Positions 11,747-25,400 are shown, counted from the stretch's first letter. The stretch: 64,000 nucleotides of DNA from Nematostella vectensis (GCF_932526225.1 NC_064038.1:5564741-5628740); one strand, 5' to 3'. Notes: generated by a model from the letters alone, not told the origin. Translations and numbers: made by a program.

Positions 11747-13407
11747 TCATGTCTCCTTGCTCTCCATCTCAACCAAGTCCTTGGCTTGCTTTAAGGTTAG
11801 CCCTGATAAGCTAATCCTGATTATCTTATCCCGAGACTTAGCCCCCTTATCCAATGTAACAGTACTCTTTTTGACACCAAACACAGAGGACATGTATCGC
11901 ACTAGTTCATCATTGGCCTCACCTTCCTTAGGTTGGGCAGCTATCTGTACACCAACAAAGTCAGGAGAAAGTTCTAAAGTCAAAACAAAGGCATCAAACA
12001 TGCATTGGTAGCTATTTATACTATAATTTCTTTAGGGGAGGAGGAAGATGATCTATTTAAATTCAGCATCAGGTGCTATCAACTGTGCACCCTGTGGTAC
12101 ACAAGGCAATACACTGGGTTTGGGATAGGATAGGGGGAGCGCATTTTTAAGGCTCCATATTAATCCAAATATAACTCCAAGTATACTGTAGCCAAAAGAA
12201 CCGCTGCATTTTTACTAAGCAGCAAAGGATATTCTCAAGTTGAGCTTGCCCTATCTTGAGTCATCTTAGCATTTTTTTTAGCTTTTTTTAAAATACTCAT
12301 GTAAAAAATTAAACAAAATAAGTGGAGCCTAGAGGGCTATATTGGATAAAAGTTATAAAAATACTTCAAAAGTTGTCTTTACACTGATAGAAGTGGGGTA
12401 ACTGCACCACCCCCTTCCCACACTTAAAACTTAATTACTTGAGTGTAAATGAGAAAGGGGAAACAAGAGTATGAGGCATCTCTTCTATTTGCGCAATGGG
12501 TAAGTAGCTTTTTTACCACTGATGATTACAACTAAAAGAAATTATACATTTTTTCATAAGAATGTCTTATTTCAGTTGAGGCTGGGTCGTTCTTATTTTT
12601 GGGGCATTTTAAGGCTAAAAATGTTCTTAAAAGTGTTTGTAAATTTTAGTGTATTAAAGCATAATAACCAATACAAATTATTAGGAAGGGAATTTCACAA
12701 ATGATCAATACAATATTATAGTAGAATAATATAAGGTTGTTATAACACAATCTGATTCTGCATTTTTAGAACGCATCAAAACAATATTTTGATGCTATTT
12801 GGACCTCGACACATATTCTTAAATTAGTTGAAATCTCAAGGACGTGTTTATAATGCACTAGTCATTTGAAACCCCCACCCCTATGTGCACTTTTGAACCA
12901 GAATCCCCCGAGGGGGTGAGGGAATTGACAGTTTTTTACTCTAAGAATTGTCCTCACCCTGGCGGTTTTGGGACAAGTGAATAGTGTCACAAATGGGGGT
13001 GGGGGTTTCAATTGACTAGTGCATAAAAAGGGTTCTTATAAAAAAAAAGTTTGATCAAACTCAAACTCACCCGTAATCCTGTTTTGTTTTGCACCAGGCT
13101 TGGCGTGAATTTTAACCAAAATAGAACCATCCCCGATAATTTCAAATGGAGATCTTTCTCTGGCTTCCTCTCCTATTTTTGTCGAAGGTTCTTTATTTTT
13201 TTTCTTAGGCATTCTACTTGCTCTGATTTTTGCACTGAGAGAGGAATTAAAACTGTTGAAGTATTCAGCGGAATACCACCATATTTGAGGATAATATTTG
13301 ACAAGGGATATATTGCAGTTTCCTCCTTGCTTGCTAAGTAAACTTCTGAGAGTCTGCGGTAAAATGACATGGATTTTCGCACGAAAGTGGAGTATCAAAC
13401 ACACCAT
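11747..13407 (-). CDS. DUF167/UPF0235 (YggU) family protein, C15orf40 homologue
   Basis: A small conserved protein of unknown biochemical role, found from bacteria (YggU) to mammals (C15orf40). Exon 1 is 13407-13071 (donor G|GTGAGT, phase 1) and exon 2 is 11973-11747 (acceptor GACTTTAG). The join gives [17 protein letters not shown] without a break. The DUF167 fold is seen as [14 protein letters not shown], then [15 protein letters not shown], and the signature [14 protein letters not shown]. Two starts are possible. ATG at 13212 gives 122 residues beginning MPKKK, which I recall as the position of an internal Met in the human protein. ATG at 13407 adds 65 residues with basic and hydrophobic character that could be a mitochondrial presequence. 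The intron contains two transposon-like repeats. Confidence 0.93.
12555..12785 (+). repeat. Dispersed repeat, copy 1
   Basis: Lies in the DUF167 intron. It shares the block TCAGTTGAGGCTGGGTCGTT plus flanking sequence and a distal block (GATTCTGCATTTTAGAACGC-like) with the reverse complement of 30826-31015. Two inverted copies 18 kb apart indicate a dispersed family. Confidence 0.7.
12850..13027. mobile_element. MITE with about 30-bp terminal inverted repeats
   Basis: The left end reads TGCACTAGTCATTTGAAACC then CCCACCCC. The right end reads GGGGTGGGGG then TTTCAATTGACTAGTGCA, its near-exact inverse. The core is about 110 bp and has no ORF. Element length is about 178 bp and it sits in the DUF167 intron. 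Confidence 0.85.
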
Positions 13408-13875
13408 TCCACCAAAATAGCCAAAACAGTCAGGCGTTACTGTCAGTCAAACCACGAGCAAGTATCGACGAAGCTACAGTTTTGCGGAAAGTTCATGTAA
13501 ACAGAAATGTAACTAAGGTATGAAGAAAGAGATAAATTTGACATAATCGAGAGTTGTTTGTTTGTACTCGAAGTTTTAAAAGTAATTATTTTTTTTTTGC
13601 TGTTTGTTTTAGAATGTTTTCCGAGCGATTATCGACTGTTCATTGTCTTGCCGAGACAACAGCTGAGTCCGAAGAGTCTTTCGCGTTTCTTGTCTTATTG
13701 TTTAAGTTACAAGGTAGTTTATCTTCCTCGTGTTCCGCTAGTTTTGATCCGGTAGGGTTTGAGTGATCGGTTCGACGTAAAGGAAGGCGAGCAAGCCAAA
13801 ACACGTACTGAGAAGTTAAAACACGACTTCTTAGAGTAGACATACAAAGCGAATAATCAGCAATAAGGAGTCGGA
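13408..13875. promoter_or_regulatory. Shared divergent promoter region
   Basis: A 468-bp gap between two start codons pointing away from each other (13407 minus, 13876 plus). Both promoters and 5' UTRs must lie here. No TATA box is obvious; a bidirectional promoter is inferred. Confidence 0.5.
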
Positions 13876-16800
13876 ATGCCGTCTGATAGCGAAGAAAACG
13901 CCAAAGAAGCGATAACTGACGATAACTCGGACAGTTCTCATTCTCAAAGCGACCGAAAAAGAGATAGAAGGTCGGCCAGATCTACCCCGAGAAAGGCGCT
14001 AGCGTCCATTGCTGTAAAAAGACGATCACTCAGAGGAAACATGGGGCGAGCTGATGAGGGAATGTCAGATAATAGTGGAGGCGAGGGAGCAGATTCAGTT
14101 ACAAAAGAAGACAAAAACGACACAGTAGTAGGGGAAATTGAAGCTCAAAGTCCATCTGACAAGGGTCTTACACCAGATGATGGTAATAAGAATGCAGGTG
14201 ATGGCGATGAAGATGTTGGCAATCATGATGGTAGTGATAGCAATATAGATGATCTTGATGATGATCGTGGTGCAAGTGGTAGCCACAAGGATGCTGTTAA
14301 TGATGCTGTTCGTACTGCTGCTGCTGATGATGATGATGATAATGATGGAGATAATGCTGATTCTGATGATGGGGATGCTGCTGCTTCTGATGCTGCTTAT
14401 GATGCTATGGATGATGGAGATGACATTGATGATAGTGGCAGTGATGTTACTTTCGATGTTAATGACGCAGACCAGTCTGAGGATGAGGAAGGTATACCTC
14501 ACAAACCAGAAGCCCAAAAGCATCTTTACTACATCCGGCCGGTCAGGCGAGAGGTTAGTATGGATTTTTTTGTCAAACTTGTACCAGGACTAGCCTTGAC
14601 CCCTGACTTTAAGTGGCTGAGTGGAATGCCGGTTAATGACATCACTTTCGATTTTTTGCTCACCACGAAGCCTAGCAAAACACTTGAAAATGGCAAATCA
14701 GCTTGTCTATTGGCTTGTATGGAGCGAAGTTGAGTTGTCTATGGCTTTTAAGGAAAACTGTTATCGGAGCGTTTCAGCATAAAATCTGTTGAGCACAGTT
14801 TGAATTCACACATCTCATTACAACAGAGATAGTTTAAACCTACTGAACCTTGTTTTAGTAAATTTAAAGCCTTAGAGTAAATTTTACAAGATATTTCTGT
14901 GAAGTTTATTGTTTATACCGCTACAGTGAAAATATCTCGTAACAAGCGATACAATAGTAATGATATTATTGAAATTCGAACAGTTAAAGTTGTGATTTTC
15001 ATCTTTGGGCAAGATAATTCCTAGGTTTTTTTGCCAGGCTTCATGGGACAGCTTATCGAATAGAATGCGTGACAACAGAGTGTCACAAGACGTCTGGGGA
15101 TGAAGCTACACCAGAGCCTTTGTTCAGTGTAGACACAATACCACTTTTGTTTATTTTTTATGGGTATTGTAAAAACAAAAATTCCAAAAAAGGTCTTGCC
15201 AACTGAAGCCATTTGAAGTGCACGTTATAAATTACTTCAGGCCATAATTTGGAATATATTTGGTGAGGATAGATGTCAAATGTAACATTCTAAGTATGCA
15301 TATAAGCACTTGTTTGCACTCAACATGCAGAGGAAGTCTGTGATCTCCGGTGTCTCTAGCACTTGCCAAGTCCTGGCATGATGTATCAAACCTGCTATTG
15401 AAATGCAATATACCAACTAAAGCTTGTTTCATAACAATTTATAGAAACCCACAAAAGGCTTGAACGATGATGTGTCAGATGGTGGCATGGATGAGGTTCT
15501 AATAACATACGACATGTACAACATCAAGGTGCCAGTCAAAGACATCGGCCACAACCTGAGGCAGATCTGCAACAACAAGAACCCCTATAATACCATTTCT
15601 ATTAATGGCAAAGACACGTCTGTTTATCAAACAAGTTTGATGGAGCTGGTTTTGTCCGCTCGTAATTTGAAGGTATGATATGGCACAGGCAAGTGTTGTT
15701 TACTTAGAGGCAAGAGGCTATTTTCAAAAATTACTGTTGAAAACATGACATGGGTACTGTTATTATATGGCTCTCAAAATTATTTGGAGGTACTTTCTCC
15801 CATTGCACACCCCTTGCTACAGCCCTAGTGCCCCACCCCTTGCTACAGCCCTAGTGTTCCACCCCCTTGCTACAGCCCTAGTGCCCCACCCCTTGCTACA
15901 GCCCTAGTGCCCCACCCCTTGCTACAGCCCTAGTGTCCCACCCCTTGCTACGGCCCTAGTGTCCCACCCCTTGCTACAGCCCTAGTGCCCCACCCCTTGC
16001 TACAGCCCTAGTGTCCCACCCCTTGCTACAGCCCTAGTGTCCCACCCCTTGCTACAGCCCTAGTGCCCCACCCCTTGCTACAGCCCTAGTGCCCCACCCC
16101 TTGCTACAGCCCTAGTGCCCCACCCCTTGCTACAGCCCTAGTGCCCCACCCCCTTGCTACAGCCCTAGTGTCCCACCCCTTGCTACAGCCCTAGTGCCCC
16201 ACCCCTTGCTACAGCCCTAATGCCCCACCCCTTGCTACAGCCCTAGTGTCCCACCCCTTGCTACAGCCCTAGTGCCCCACCCCTTGCTACAGCCCTAATG
16301 CCCCACCCCTTGCTACAGCCCTAGTACCCCACCCCTTGCTACAGCCCTAGTACCCCACCCCTTGCTACAGCCCTAATGCCCCACCCCTTGCTACAGCCCT
16401 AGTGCCCCACCCCCTTGCTACAGCCCTAGTGCCCCACCCCTTTGCTACAGCTCTAGTGCCCCACCCCTTGCTACAGCCCTAGTGTTCCACCCCTCGCTAC
16501 GCCCCTAACACCCCACCCCCTTGCTATGGCCCTGTACCCACTATGGGCAACTTCCATATTTGTGGATATTATAATTTCAGGGTTCAAGGCGAAAGAGAGG
16601 CATGAAAACTAGGAGGAGTCAATCATCAAGTGGATCAGTCGACAGTGATACCAGTGATAGCAGTGCTTACAGTGGACTTATGATTTACAAAAACAGCCAT
16701 AAAAGGTACAATTGCCACTCACCCCAGCAGCTCCTGTAAGAAATACATCAGAATTTGCTTTAGCCAACAATTATTGCTATGATCATTATTTGCAGAAATA

Positions 16801-17344
16801 TAAAAAAGCCTCAAAGAATGACTGAAGGAGTCCAAATAGACGATAGTGAATCCTCAACAAGTTCTTGTGATAGTACTTCCAGTAGTTTCAGTTATTCCAG
16901 TGCCAGTTATGCTAGCTCAAGACCAGTTAGACGTCGCCGCCGCCGTCGGCGTAGTAGAACACCAGACTCTGATTCTGGGAATATCTCATCAGATAGTCTT
17001 GATGAAATGGAGGACTTAAACCGCTGCAAAAAAAGTGAAAGGTAATGTACAGTGTATATGTGAACTGAACCCTGAAGATGTCATAAACATATACCTGTGA
17101 AACAATCTTAGAGAAAGGAGACCTTTCTATTGATAATATTTTTTTTGTCTTTTGTAAAATCTCAAACAAATATGTGTGATTGTCTTGAAGGATTATGGAG
17201 ACAAGAAAAAGAAAAGTTCCCTTGAGACCAAGAGATGGCATCAGAGAAAAAATTGCCAAGTATTGTGCTGACACATCATCGTCATCAGATGAAGAAGCGG
17301 ATGATGAAAGTGGTGAGCAGGATGAAGCTGTAAGCAGTGAGTGA
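13876..17344 (+). CDS. Acidic, Ser/Arg-rich protein of unknown family, five exons
   Basis: I do not recognise this gene. Exons are 13876-14553, 15445-15672, 16581-16705, 16796-17041 and 17191-17344, with phases consistent at every junction (0, 0, 2, 2), giving 476 residues. Exon 1 has a Ser-rich basic start followed by a long Asp/Ala/Gly tract (about residues 85-205) encoded by GAT-type repeats, then HLYYIRPVRRE. Exon 2 is the only globular-looking part (LITYDMYNIKVPVKDIGHNL...). Exons 3-5 alternate basic blocks (GSRRKRGMKTRR, a run of eight Arg) with Ser/Asp stretches and end in an acidic tail. This composition suggests a nuclear, chromatin- or RNA-associated protein, but that is inference. 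The end of exon 1 (GAG|GTTAGT) is the least certain boundary. Confidence 0.7.
14155..14470 (+). repeat. Imperfect GAT-type trinucleotide repeat in coding exon
   Basis: Interrupted GATGAT and GCTGCT triplets encode the Asp/Ala tract of the acidic protein. The repeat is an imperfect coding microsatellite. Confidence 0.85.
15796..16541 (+). repeat. 26-bp minisatellite, about 28 copies, intronic
   Basis: Tandem unit CTTGCTACAGCCCTAGTGCC then CCACCC (26 bp, occasionally 27). Variants include TGTCCC, TGTTCC, TACCCC and AATGCC. It lies entirely in the second intron of the acidic-protein gene, ending about 40 bp before the acceptor of exon 3. The unit resembles the terminal sequence (TGCTACGGCC) of a dispersed element at 48105-48252. 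Confidence 0.95.
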
Positions 17345-18613
17345 GGGATGAGAAGTATGGGTGTTCAGGCTAAAAATACCTGGTTTAGGTGTGAAGCGAG
17401 GATCTACAGAAAGCATTGTCACCAGAAAGCATTGTCACCAGTTTACTTCTGAAGGTCCGAAGGAAACCTCAACCATTAAAAGACAAAAGAATCTATTAGA
17501 ATCCGAGATATTTAACAGGCCATTCACTCTAAATTATCAATCACATCCTCAAGGAAACTTCCAATAGATACACTGCTTTCCATATTTTGAAATATTTTTC
17601 GTGTTTTCCATTAAAAATCATCGGATATTGCTACGTAAGGAGTGCCATCATAGATATAATGTGAGAAGTTTTAATATTTAATGATGCAATAGGAATTGGC
17701 AAATTTCTTGGCATCCAATGGGGTGCATACTTCCTCTGTGCATCCCCACAAGGCTATAGCTAGAAAAATTTGGCCCCTTCCTTGCTACGCGCCTAGTAAC
17801 AAGTCAGGATAGATAGTACCATACTCACTATAATCAAGTGACACATTAAGAAGTAAAGATCAGAGACAAAGAAGGGACTAAACATATTGAGGAAGAAGGA
17901 ACAGTAGGTTTCTTTTCCTCTGTATCTGTGTTTGCTTCTCCTGGATCAGCCCATATATTCAATGGATGCTACATACATGGAACTCCAAAAATTCAAACTT
18001 TTACATAAAACTTGAAATCTGTGCAACTATTAACAAACTATTTAAAGCTCCCCACCCAATAATTTTTAGTCATTTCTGATTTGATTGCTTTTAACACCCC
18101 CCAAACTCTAAATATTGTTGTCTCCCTTGAAGATCCAAGTTAAGTAAGGAGACTTGTCCACTGTATGGCGGACCAGATCCAGAATTGTATTAAGATAGTT
18201 TCAGGGGTCCTGTCATGTGTGTTTTTATAGCCATGACTAAATTCTATCAGTGGAGATAAGGAAGTAACCACCCAGTCATCTAATGGTCTACCATCTGAAT
18301 TCCTTTGTGAAGGATTTGAAGATACCAGCTCTATATGTATCTGGAAAAGTTTTTCTTTTACTTATTTGGTATTTACATAATTTTTAGCAAAAAAAAAGAA
18401 GCATTATTACAAAATGTAAATGTAAAATATATTTCATAGGTAAAATGACTATATAGCAGAGGTTTAATTTATAAAAAAATATTAAACTAATGTTATTTTA
18501 GTGTTGATTTGATAATTTACATGTGTAAGCACTTCATAAGAATATTAAATTGATAAAGAAGTTCAAGTGCAAACACACGCAATGATGTCCAAAGTCCATT
18601 TCGAGAGCTGTAA

Positions 18614-18933
18614 GGGGGGGGGGGGTGTGAATAGGTTCGCGGATCGGCAGATTCGGCCCCGAAATGCTCATAGATTTCGGATTTTAATTATTATTTCAGT
18701 GGATTGGCGGATTTTGGAAGTACGGCAGATCATGGATCTCTTCACAATTCTGGCGCGGATTTCAGATTTTGACTGCTTCGACGGTCGAATTTCGGATTTT
18801 AAATAAATTTCAATCAATGCTATTGTTTATCTGTCAAACCATGCGGATCTTAAAAAAATTATGCGGATCCACGGATTTGCCCCAAAAATCGAGTGGGTCG
18901 GCGGATTTACATACCCCTATTCACACCCCCCCC
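18614..18933. mobile_element. Foldback element with G-run/GTGTGAATAGG inverted termini
   Basis: The left end is a G run followed by TGTGAATAGG. The right end is CCCTATTCACA followed by a C run, giving inverted ends of about 20 bp around a 320-bp element. The interior is full of GCGGATTT/CGGATTTT-type motifs (for example GGCGGATTTTGG, GCGGATTTCAG, ATGCGGATCC). It is non-coding and was probably moved as a MITE. Confidence 0.75.
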
Positions 18934-19095
18934 TGTAGCAGGCCTAAAAAATGTTGGATGGGGAGGGTGGACATGGTACAGAAACATGTAGAAAATATGG
19001 AAAGTACAGCCAGGCCCTATCATTCCCCCTATATTTTCAAAAATAATGGGGGGAGGTTAATCCGCCAGTGTCCCACCCTCTGCTACCACCCTGAT
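18934..19095. repeat. Degenerate dispersed element related to the minisatellite units
   Basis: Begins CTGTAGCAGGCC and ends CCCTCTGCTACCACC. Inside is GGTACAGAAACATGTAGAAAATATGG, which resembles the 40-bp array unit. It looks like an old member of the family at 48105-48252. Confidence 0.45.
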
Positions 19096-22000
19096 TTACA
19101 GAAAACTTCAAATGAAAACCAGAGGCAGTAAAAAAAGGAAAAAATGACAGACTCGTCGTTTAACAATCTTTTGTACTTAATGTGGCATAGTTGATTGTAC
19201 TGCTTTAATTTTTGCAATTTTCTCTCCCAGCAGTTACAGATATCCAGGTCGATTACATTTCATTGTGAATGGCACATTACTGATGCTCGAGTAAACAAAA
19301 AGGGGGGCGGAGCTATCCCTTCTTTCTAGACTGACGTTCTTGTTTTAGAATTTCCTCCCAGTTATTGCAGTTCAAGACGTGGATTCTAATCAATTTTATT
19401 ACCATTTATTTCAATAACAATCACAACTAAACTTGCAATACAGAGCACTAAACTCATGTGAACAGGAATAATTGTAAATAAACCTATACCTGGGAACCAG
19501 ATGCTAGCCGAACTTCTAAGCCAAGAAACAAGGTGCAACTACCACCTCTTAGCATTCCTCTGTGACACCTTTGTCCAGTGTTGGCATAACCTCTGGCACC
19601 CATGGTAACCTATAAGGACTACAAATAATTCATTACCATATAATGGTTACAATGTACGTAGTTTCTTGAGGGGCATCAATATGCCTCTTCCATGAATAAG
19701 ATGACAATGTATTCAACCTTATGACAGGTAACCCAAAATCAACCATGTCCCGAGTACTGTGGACCAACCATTAGATACCATATTCATTCATGTAGATGCC
19801 AAAATCTTTTTTTGCTTAAAATGTTTAACAGCTGCAGCATATTTCCTAAGAACAGTTGATGTGACAAATTTGTCAGGTGATGAATAGATTTTTTGTCTAT
19901 GCATATTATTATAGTTAATGTCTATTTGGGGGTGGTGTCTAAACAAGTAAATATGGTATTTAGGGAACAAACAGAAAACTACCTCCACCAAAATACTAAT
20001 ACAATATATGTAAAAAATATCCTGCAACATGAAACACCTCTTTTCATACCCCCCCCCCCCCCCCCTCTCGACACACACACATGTCCCCCCAAAAAACATG
20101 GTTACTCCCTTGTGAACCAAGAGAGGGTAGCACCTTCTTGAATTACCTGTCACAACTTGATGTGTACTGTTGCATTATGTACCATACAAAAAGATCCAGT
20201 CAAATGTCATTAACATGATCCCTCACCAAAACAAGTGAAGATCATTCAATATTTTCAATGTTGGTCTTTTTAACCAATAATCCAAATAACTGGAGTATTT
20301 AAAAGGAAGGTCTCAAGGCTCCTGAATATACTACAACACTTTGTAAAAATCTCTTATGAAAACAGTACAATTTAGAACATTATTTCCACTGACAAATGAC
20401 TACATTGAAAAAGGTCCATAGCCTGGATTATAAGCAGTGCGTTGTTTACGCATTTAGCATACCATTCTCTGTAGGTATCTCATCCTCAATTCATGTGGAA
20501 CTCAATTTTCCTCCCTGGCTATGGACTTGTTGGAATGAAGTGAAAGGTGGCTTTCTGGAAGTAGTACTCAAACACTGTAGAGTAGCCACAGAATTTTACA
20601 AGACCTCTATCCTTACCACGACTCATTGCTTTTTTATGTGGTCAGTATTCCCACCTGACCCTATCTGTTGTGGAAATTTGTTCAGCGAATGAGTTACTAT
20701 ATTAGTCTTATTATTGATTATGGACTGTTAACAGCACTTTAAAGCACCTATCAGAGTCTCCTACATGCCCTGGGTTGAAAGGGGTTCACTCTACCAAAAG
20801 TCCTGCTAAATGGTTGAGTGAATCCCCTCCCTCCCCTAACTTGCCCTGAAAATGCACCTGGTTACTATCATAGTCCCATAGAATAAAGTAAACGCTAAAT
20901 GCAAATTATAACTTTTAACATACATTAAAATACCTAGTTAATAAATACTTTTAAACATATCCCATCTACAATTTTAAAAGTATATAAAATATGTAAAATA
21001 CCTATAGCTGGCAATGTTAGTAACATACTATTTGTCTGCTAATAACAGACCAGTCTGTGGCTACAATCCCTGGCAAAACTGTTGTTGCCTTAGCAAAGTA
21101 AACCCAAAAATTATATCAAGGGCATTAGGATGAAAGAGTTTCATTGCAAGAGCGAGGAATAATGTGCCATTGTTGGTAAATTGCAGTTAAGTTGGGAAAA
21201 TCCCAGAATATTTAACAAAATATTATTAGATTTTTAATCCTGGTTCCATTGAAACAATCACTTCTTCCAACCCTCAAACACTCTGTACAAAGTTGCTCCT
21301 CTGCGTGACATAGTGGGTTCCAAAAGTCTATCAATGGACAGCAATATGTTTGGATGATTTTTGGTGAAGAGAAATTATGTCTAAATTCAATGAAATTTCC
21401 TCAGACAACAGGACATTTCGCCATTGATTGCAGGTGAATACCTCTTTGCAAATACATCCCAGTACCACAGGCCTTTAAGCCATGTAGCTGATAAGCAGGT
21501 ATTGGATTATTCTATTAGCCTCATCTGAGGCAGGAAGGCCATCAGGGCACACATGTCCATGCACCACAGGAAGCCTACTGACTATTTAAAGAACAAAACC
21601 TGTATACAGGCTATATAACATTCCAATTTTTTGTGTAGTGTGTATTCTGTGTGGTTAATGTAAATTTACATATTAATCCAAGCATGGTAGATTTCAAATG
21701 AAAACCACTTTCTGAAGATAAAGTAATATCTTTATCCATATTCCTGCATAAATTTGAATATATTTTCAAAGGCATGAATACCACCATTAAAGTGCAATGC
21801 ACGCTACTTTGGTCACCAATACAAAGTTTGAAGAATATTAACCAATAAGGATTTGAGAATCAAAGCTTTCATATTGACAGTCACTGTCTGGCTGATGAGG
21901 CCCATGTCAATCAGATAAACTTTGTCTCTTGAATGTTTATTGGCTAACTTCCTAAAAAAAATTCTTAATGTGCATAGCACTTAAATAGAACAGCATACCC

Positions 22001-22496
22001 AGAAGTTCTCAATACCCTCATTGCTACAAAATATACAGTGGTAGACCAAGGAATCAGGGTACAAGAGAATGGCCCCAGTACAGTGCACTCCCGGTTATGG
22101 TGGACACTTCATAGCACTGGTTCACTGCTAAGATAGGCCTCTTTTCGTTGTATTTCTCTGGGATGGCATTCATGAACAAAAAGAAAAAAAAGGCCTCTGC
22201 TAGCAGTAGCACTGGAAACTTTGTCAACCTCAACTGGATCCCTACACTATGATTCTCATAATTTTTCTCAAAGCATTTTGGTTGCTAAGGCACGTAGAGG
22301 AAATTATCTACAGATTGTGAGGTAAAAACTAAAAATCTGCACGACCTTGCCTGCGACCAGATAAGCTATTTGACTAGTCCATAAGAAGGGGAATCTGGGT
22401 AGCAGACTTGCCTTTCATCAAGGAATTAAGGCTATCAGTAGAACTTTGTCTGTACCTGTAACCTTGTTATTGAAGAATTTGAAATTCCAAGAAATC

Positions 22497-25400
22497 TCAT
22501 CTTGTGTATACCAGTGCTGCTAATGTCCCAATTCCAAGTGTAGTGATGAAGACGCCCTTCCACCAAGTTGTATCATTTGTATTATTGTCCCTGAATTGCT
22601 CCTTAAGCCCATCCTGAAAGAAAAGGAAACACAATTTACTTCTCTGATAGAATTTTGGGAAGGTGTGGTATAGAATAATTTAGCACAATAAAACTAGCAA
22701 GAAATATTCCTGTTGCCAAAAAAAAATTGAGTCTAATACAAAGTTGAAACCTCCGTTCTTATTATCAATATTCAAAGTAGTTGGAAAGCACTATTACTTT
22801 TCCACAATTCAAGAATCAAGAAAAGTTAAATACACACACCAATTTTTTATCACACTTTCTTATTTTTTATTTTTTTTTACAGGAAAGAGTAGGAGGGGGT
22901 GTAAAAGTATGAGTTAAAATACACCTGAGATTGTTTTGATTACCAATGATGGGCTCAGGATCTCAGCTTCTCCCCTCCCCCTCCCCTTAGGAGTGGAATA
23001 AACAATATAGGGGTCCAACACCCAATAAGGGCCAAATCTTAATAGAGAAATGCTGGTTCAAATCATTTTGGAGATGGTAAAAAATCCCTCTATATGAGAA
23101 TGTCATTTTGTGATCCCGGACCTTCTTGTGTAACACAGCACAAATACATGGTCATATCACACTACTCTGAAGAGATCCTGTTACCTCTGATTATCTACAA
23201 TACATAGCTGTCAACCCATACTGAAATACTGTAAATATGTAAAAAAAAAAAAAAAAAACAGAGCCACTGTGGGTGAATACAGAGAATGTATGAACATTCT
23301 CACAAAAATTAGGCTTGTGATGAGGTCCAGAATCTTGTGACACCCACCTAAACCGGGTGAGTTGACAGCTATGACAATAAAATGAAACCCTCTCTTTTTA
23401 AAGGGAAAAATCACCCTTCCCAGAATGCATTCTTCGAATCAAAGGGATTCACAGTTATTATAATCAATAATAATAATTATTAATACTACTAATAGTATTA
23501 TTATATTAACTATATATTTATGTTTATATATCTTGGTATTCAAAAAACCACTACCAAAGAACTACCAAAACAGTATTTTGTGAAAAGGTAAGTCACATAC
23601 AAAGATATCCCTCTCTACACCTGTTTATTGAGAACTGCTTTATGAACATTTTGCACTCTTGCATTAAATTATTAATATAATGTTTATTGTTCATTTATTA
23701 TTAATCACTGTAACTATATTGGTCATTATTATTATTATCATTATTGTTATCATAGATCATCCTTTTTATTGTTATCAACATTGTTAATATTCATTATACA
23801 GCAAAACTCCTTAATTTGCGTGATTTGATTGGTCAAGGGTCCATGTGTTATTAGGGGACAAATGCATGCTTGGCGCCAACGTGCCTGGGGGCTCATCAAA
23901 ACTACATTGTAGTGTAAGAAAACATTTTAATTGCTGCATAAAACAAATAGATCTTATTTCTTGTGTGTCAATTCTCTAGTAGATGTACAGGAGATGTCAA
24001 AGCATGTCATGGACAACAGTCATGCAACTCAACTGATTTTGTTGCAGACCTTTTTTTTATCATGACACACTGTGAAGTCATCTGTGCAACTACTAGGAGA
24101 CAGACGCACACACAAATCAAATCTAAGTGTTAAATACAAAAGTTTCATATATTTATTGACACAGTGTATTATAAATTCCTACTTATTTACCTGAGAGGGA
24201 GTGAGCTAGATCTTGTGTATTCAAGTGAATGGGGTAGAAATCCTTTCCACAACACAAAGAAAAACAAAATAAACCAAAGTCACTTATTACATCCTGATAG
24301 TGATATGAACAATAATACTATGGGACCCCAAATAACACAATTAAAATGGATATAAACAGTGGTGGCAAAAACACAAACATTAAAAAAAATATTGAAATCC
24401 AATAATCTAATACTTTTTGAGAGCAATATAAATTTTTATTTGAACCGAACTGAAATAAATAAAAATAGGAGTTGGTAAAAACCACAACATTGAAATTTTA
24501 TATTTGAAATCCAAGAATAATTCCTTTTTATGAGTAATAAGTAATATATGAGTAATATAAAAATTTTACATGGCTTATAATTTTCACAGTGCAAAATGAC
24601 AAACAACAACAGAAGGGAGTGATTTAGAGACACATAGACTTCCTACTGTTTTGAAGTATAGCTTTTGAAAACATCATTGGAACTGAAGAAATTGTCTTCA
24701 GTAATGGCGATTGACTCCCATTATGGTAATAAATTGGTTTGTAAATTATATTTTTTGAATTGGATATGATATTTTCAAGATTAATTGATACAGTAAAGGC
24801 CAGAGGTAACAGGCACCTTTAATTGGACTTGTTTTATTTTAATTATAGTTTTGCCCTGACTCTATAGGATGGAATATTAGGACCTTTCCGAAAACCACCT
24901 AAGAGCTTTCTAATAAAATATTATTTCCACTACCTCTGGCAAAAAAGGAGAAAATTAAAGTTCTGCAGGCTATATGGTCTTCTGAGGGCCATAAACTAGA
25001 ATACTACACTTTTCTAATAATGTATTTTCTCCTATATTAGGATGGATTCATTTAAATCCAAATAACTGGGTTCAAGAGTGAAACATTATTTGAAATAGGT
25101 GTATCTTCATAATGCTGTTTAATTTCAAGGGAAAGACCGTCATAATTATTTATGTCTTTGGTTGTGGCACAAAGTTCTAAATTAGATTTGTATTAAAAAT
25201 AATCATCCAGCTAATTACATTCCACCTTCATGCTAGCGCTATTAACAGACTGGTAAAGGGGGTATGGATCACGTTTCATGGACATGGCAAAATGGCTTTT
25301 CACGTTTCACAGACCGAAAAATGCCCTTTTAAATCGTTAAATCACGTTTCACAGATGTCAAAATGGACGATTTCACGTTTCTAGTATTGAGGCTTTGCTC

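Larger units (their letters stand above)
17345..22496. other. Intergenic, repeat-rich, no confident gene
   Basis: About 5.1 kb between the acidic-protein gene and the 3' end of the BAK-like gene. Contents are a short direct duplication near 17395-17440 (GAAAGCATTGTCACCAG twice), a foldback element at 18614-18933, a degenerate repeat at 18934-19095 and a C run near 20050. ORFs here are short and without family signature. The 3' UTR of the BAK-like gene probably lies just left of 22497. Confidence 0.5.

Noticed and set aside
14095-14593. ORFs rich in Ile/Ser or Met/Leu over the GAT repeat
   Set aside because: They are other-frame shadows of the Asp-rich tract of the acidic protein.
14554-14733. 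Extension of the acidic protein's exon 1 (MDFFVKLVPGLALTPDF...)
   Set aside because: A good donor (GAG|GTTAGT) at 14554 gives the right phase for exon 2. The extension ends in a stop and would cut off exons 2-5.
20396-20692. 98-codon ORF in the 17-22 kb spacer
   Set aside because: No recognised motif, no splice context, and composition typical of chance ORFs in AT-rich DNA.
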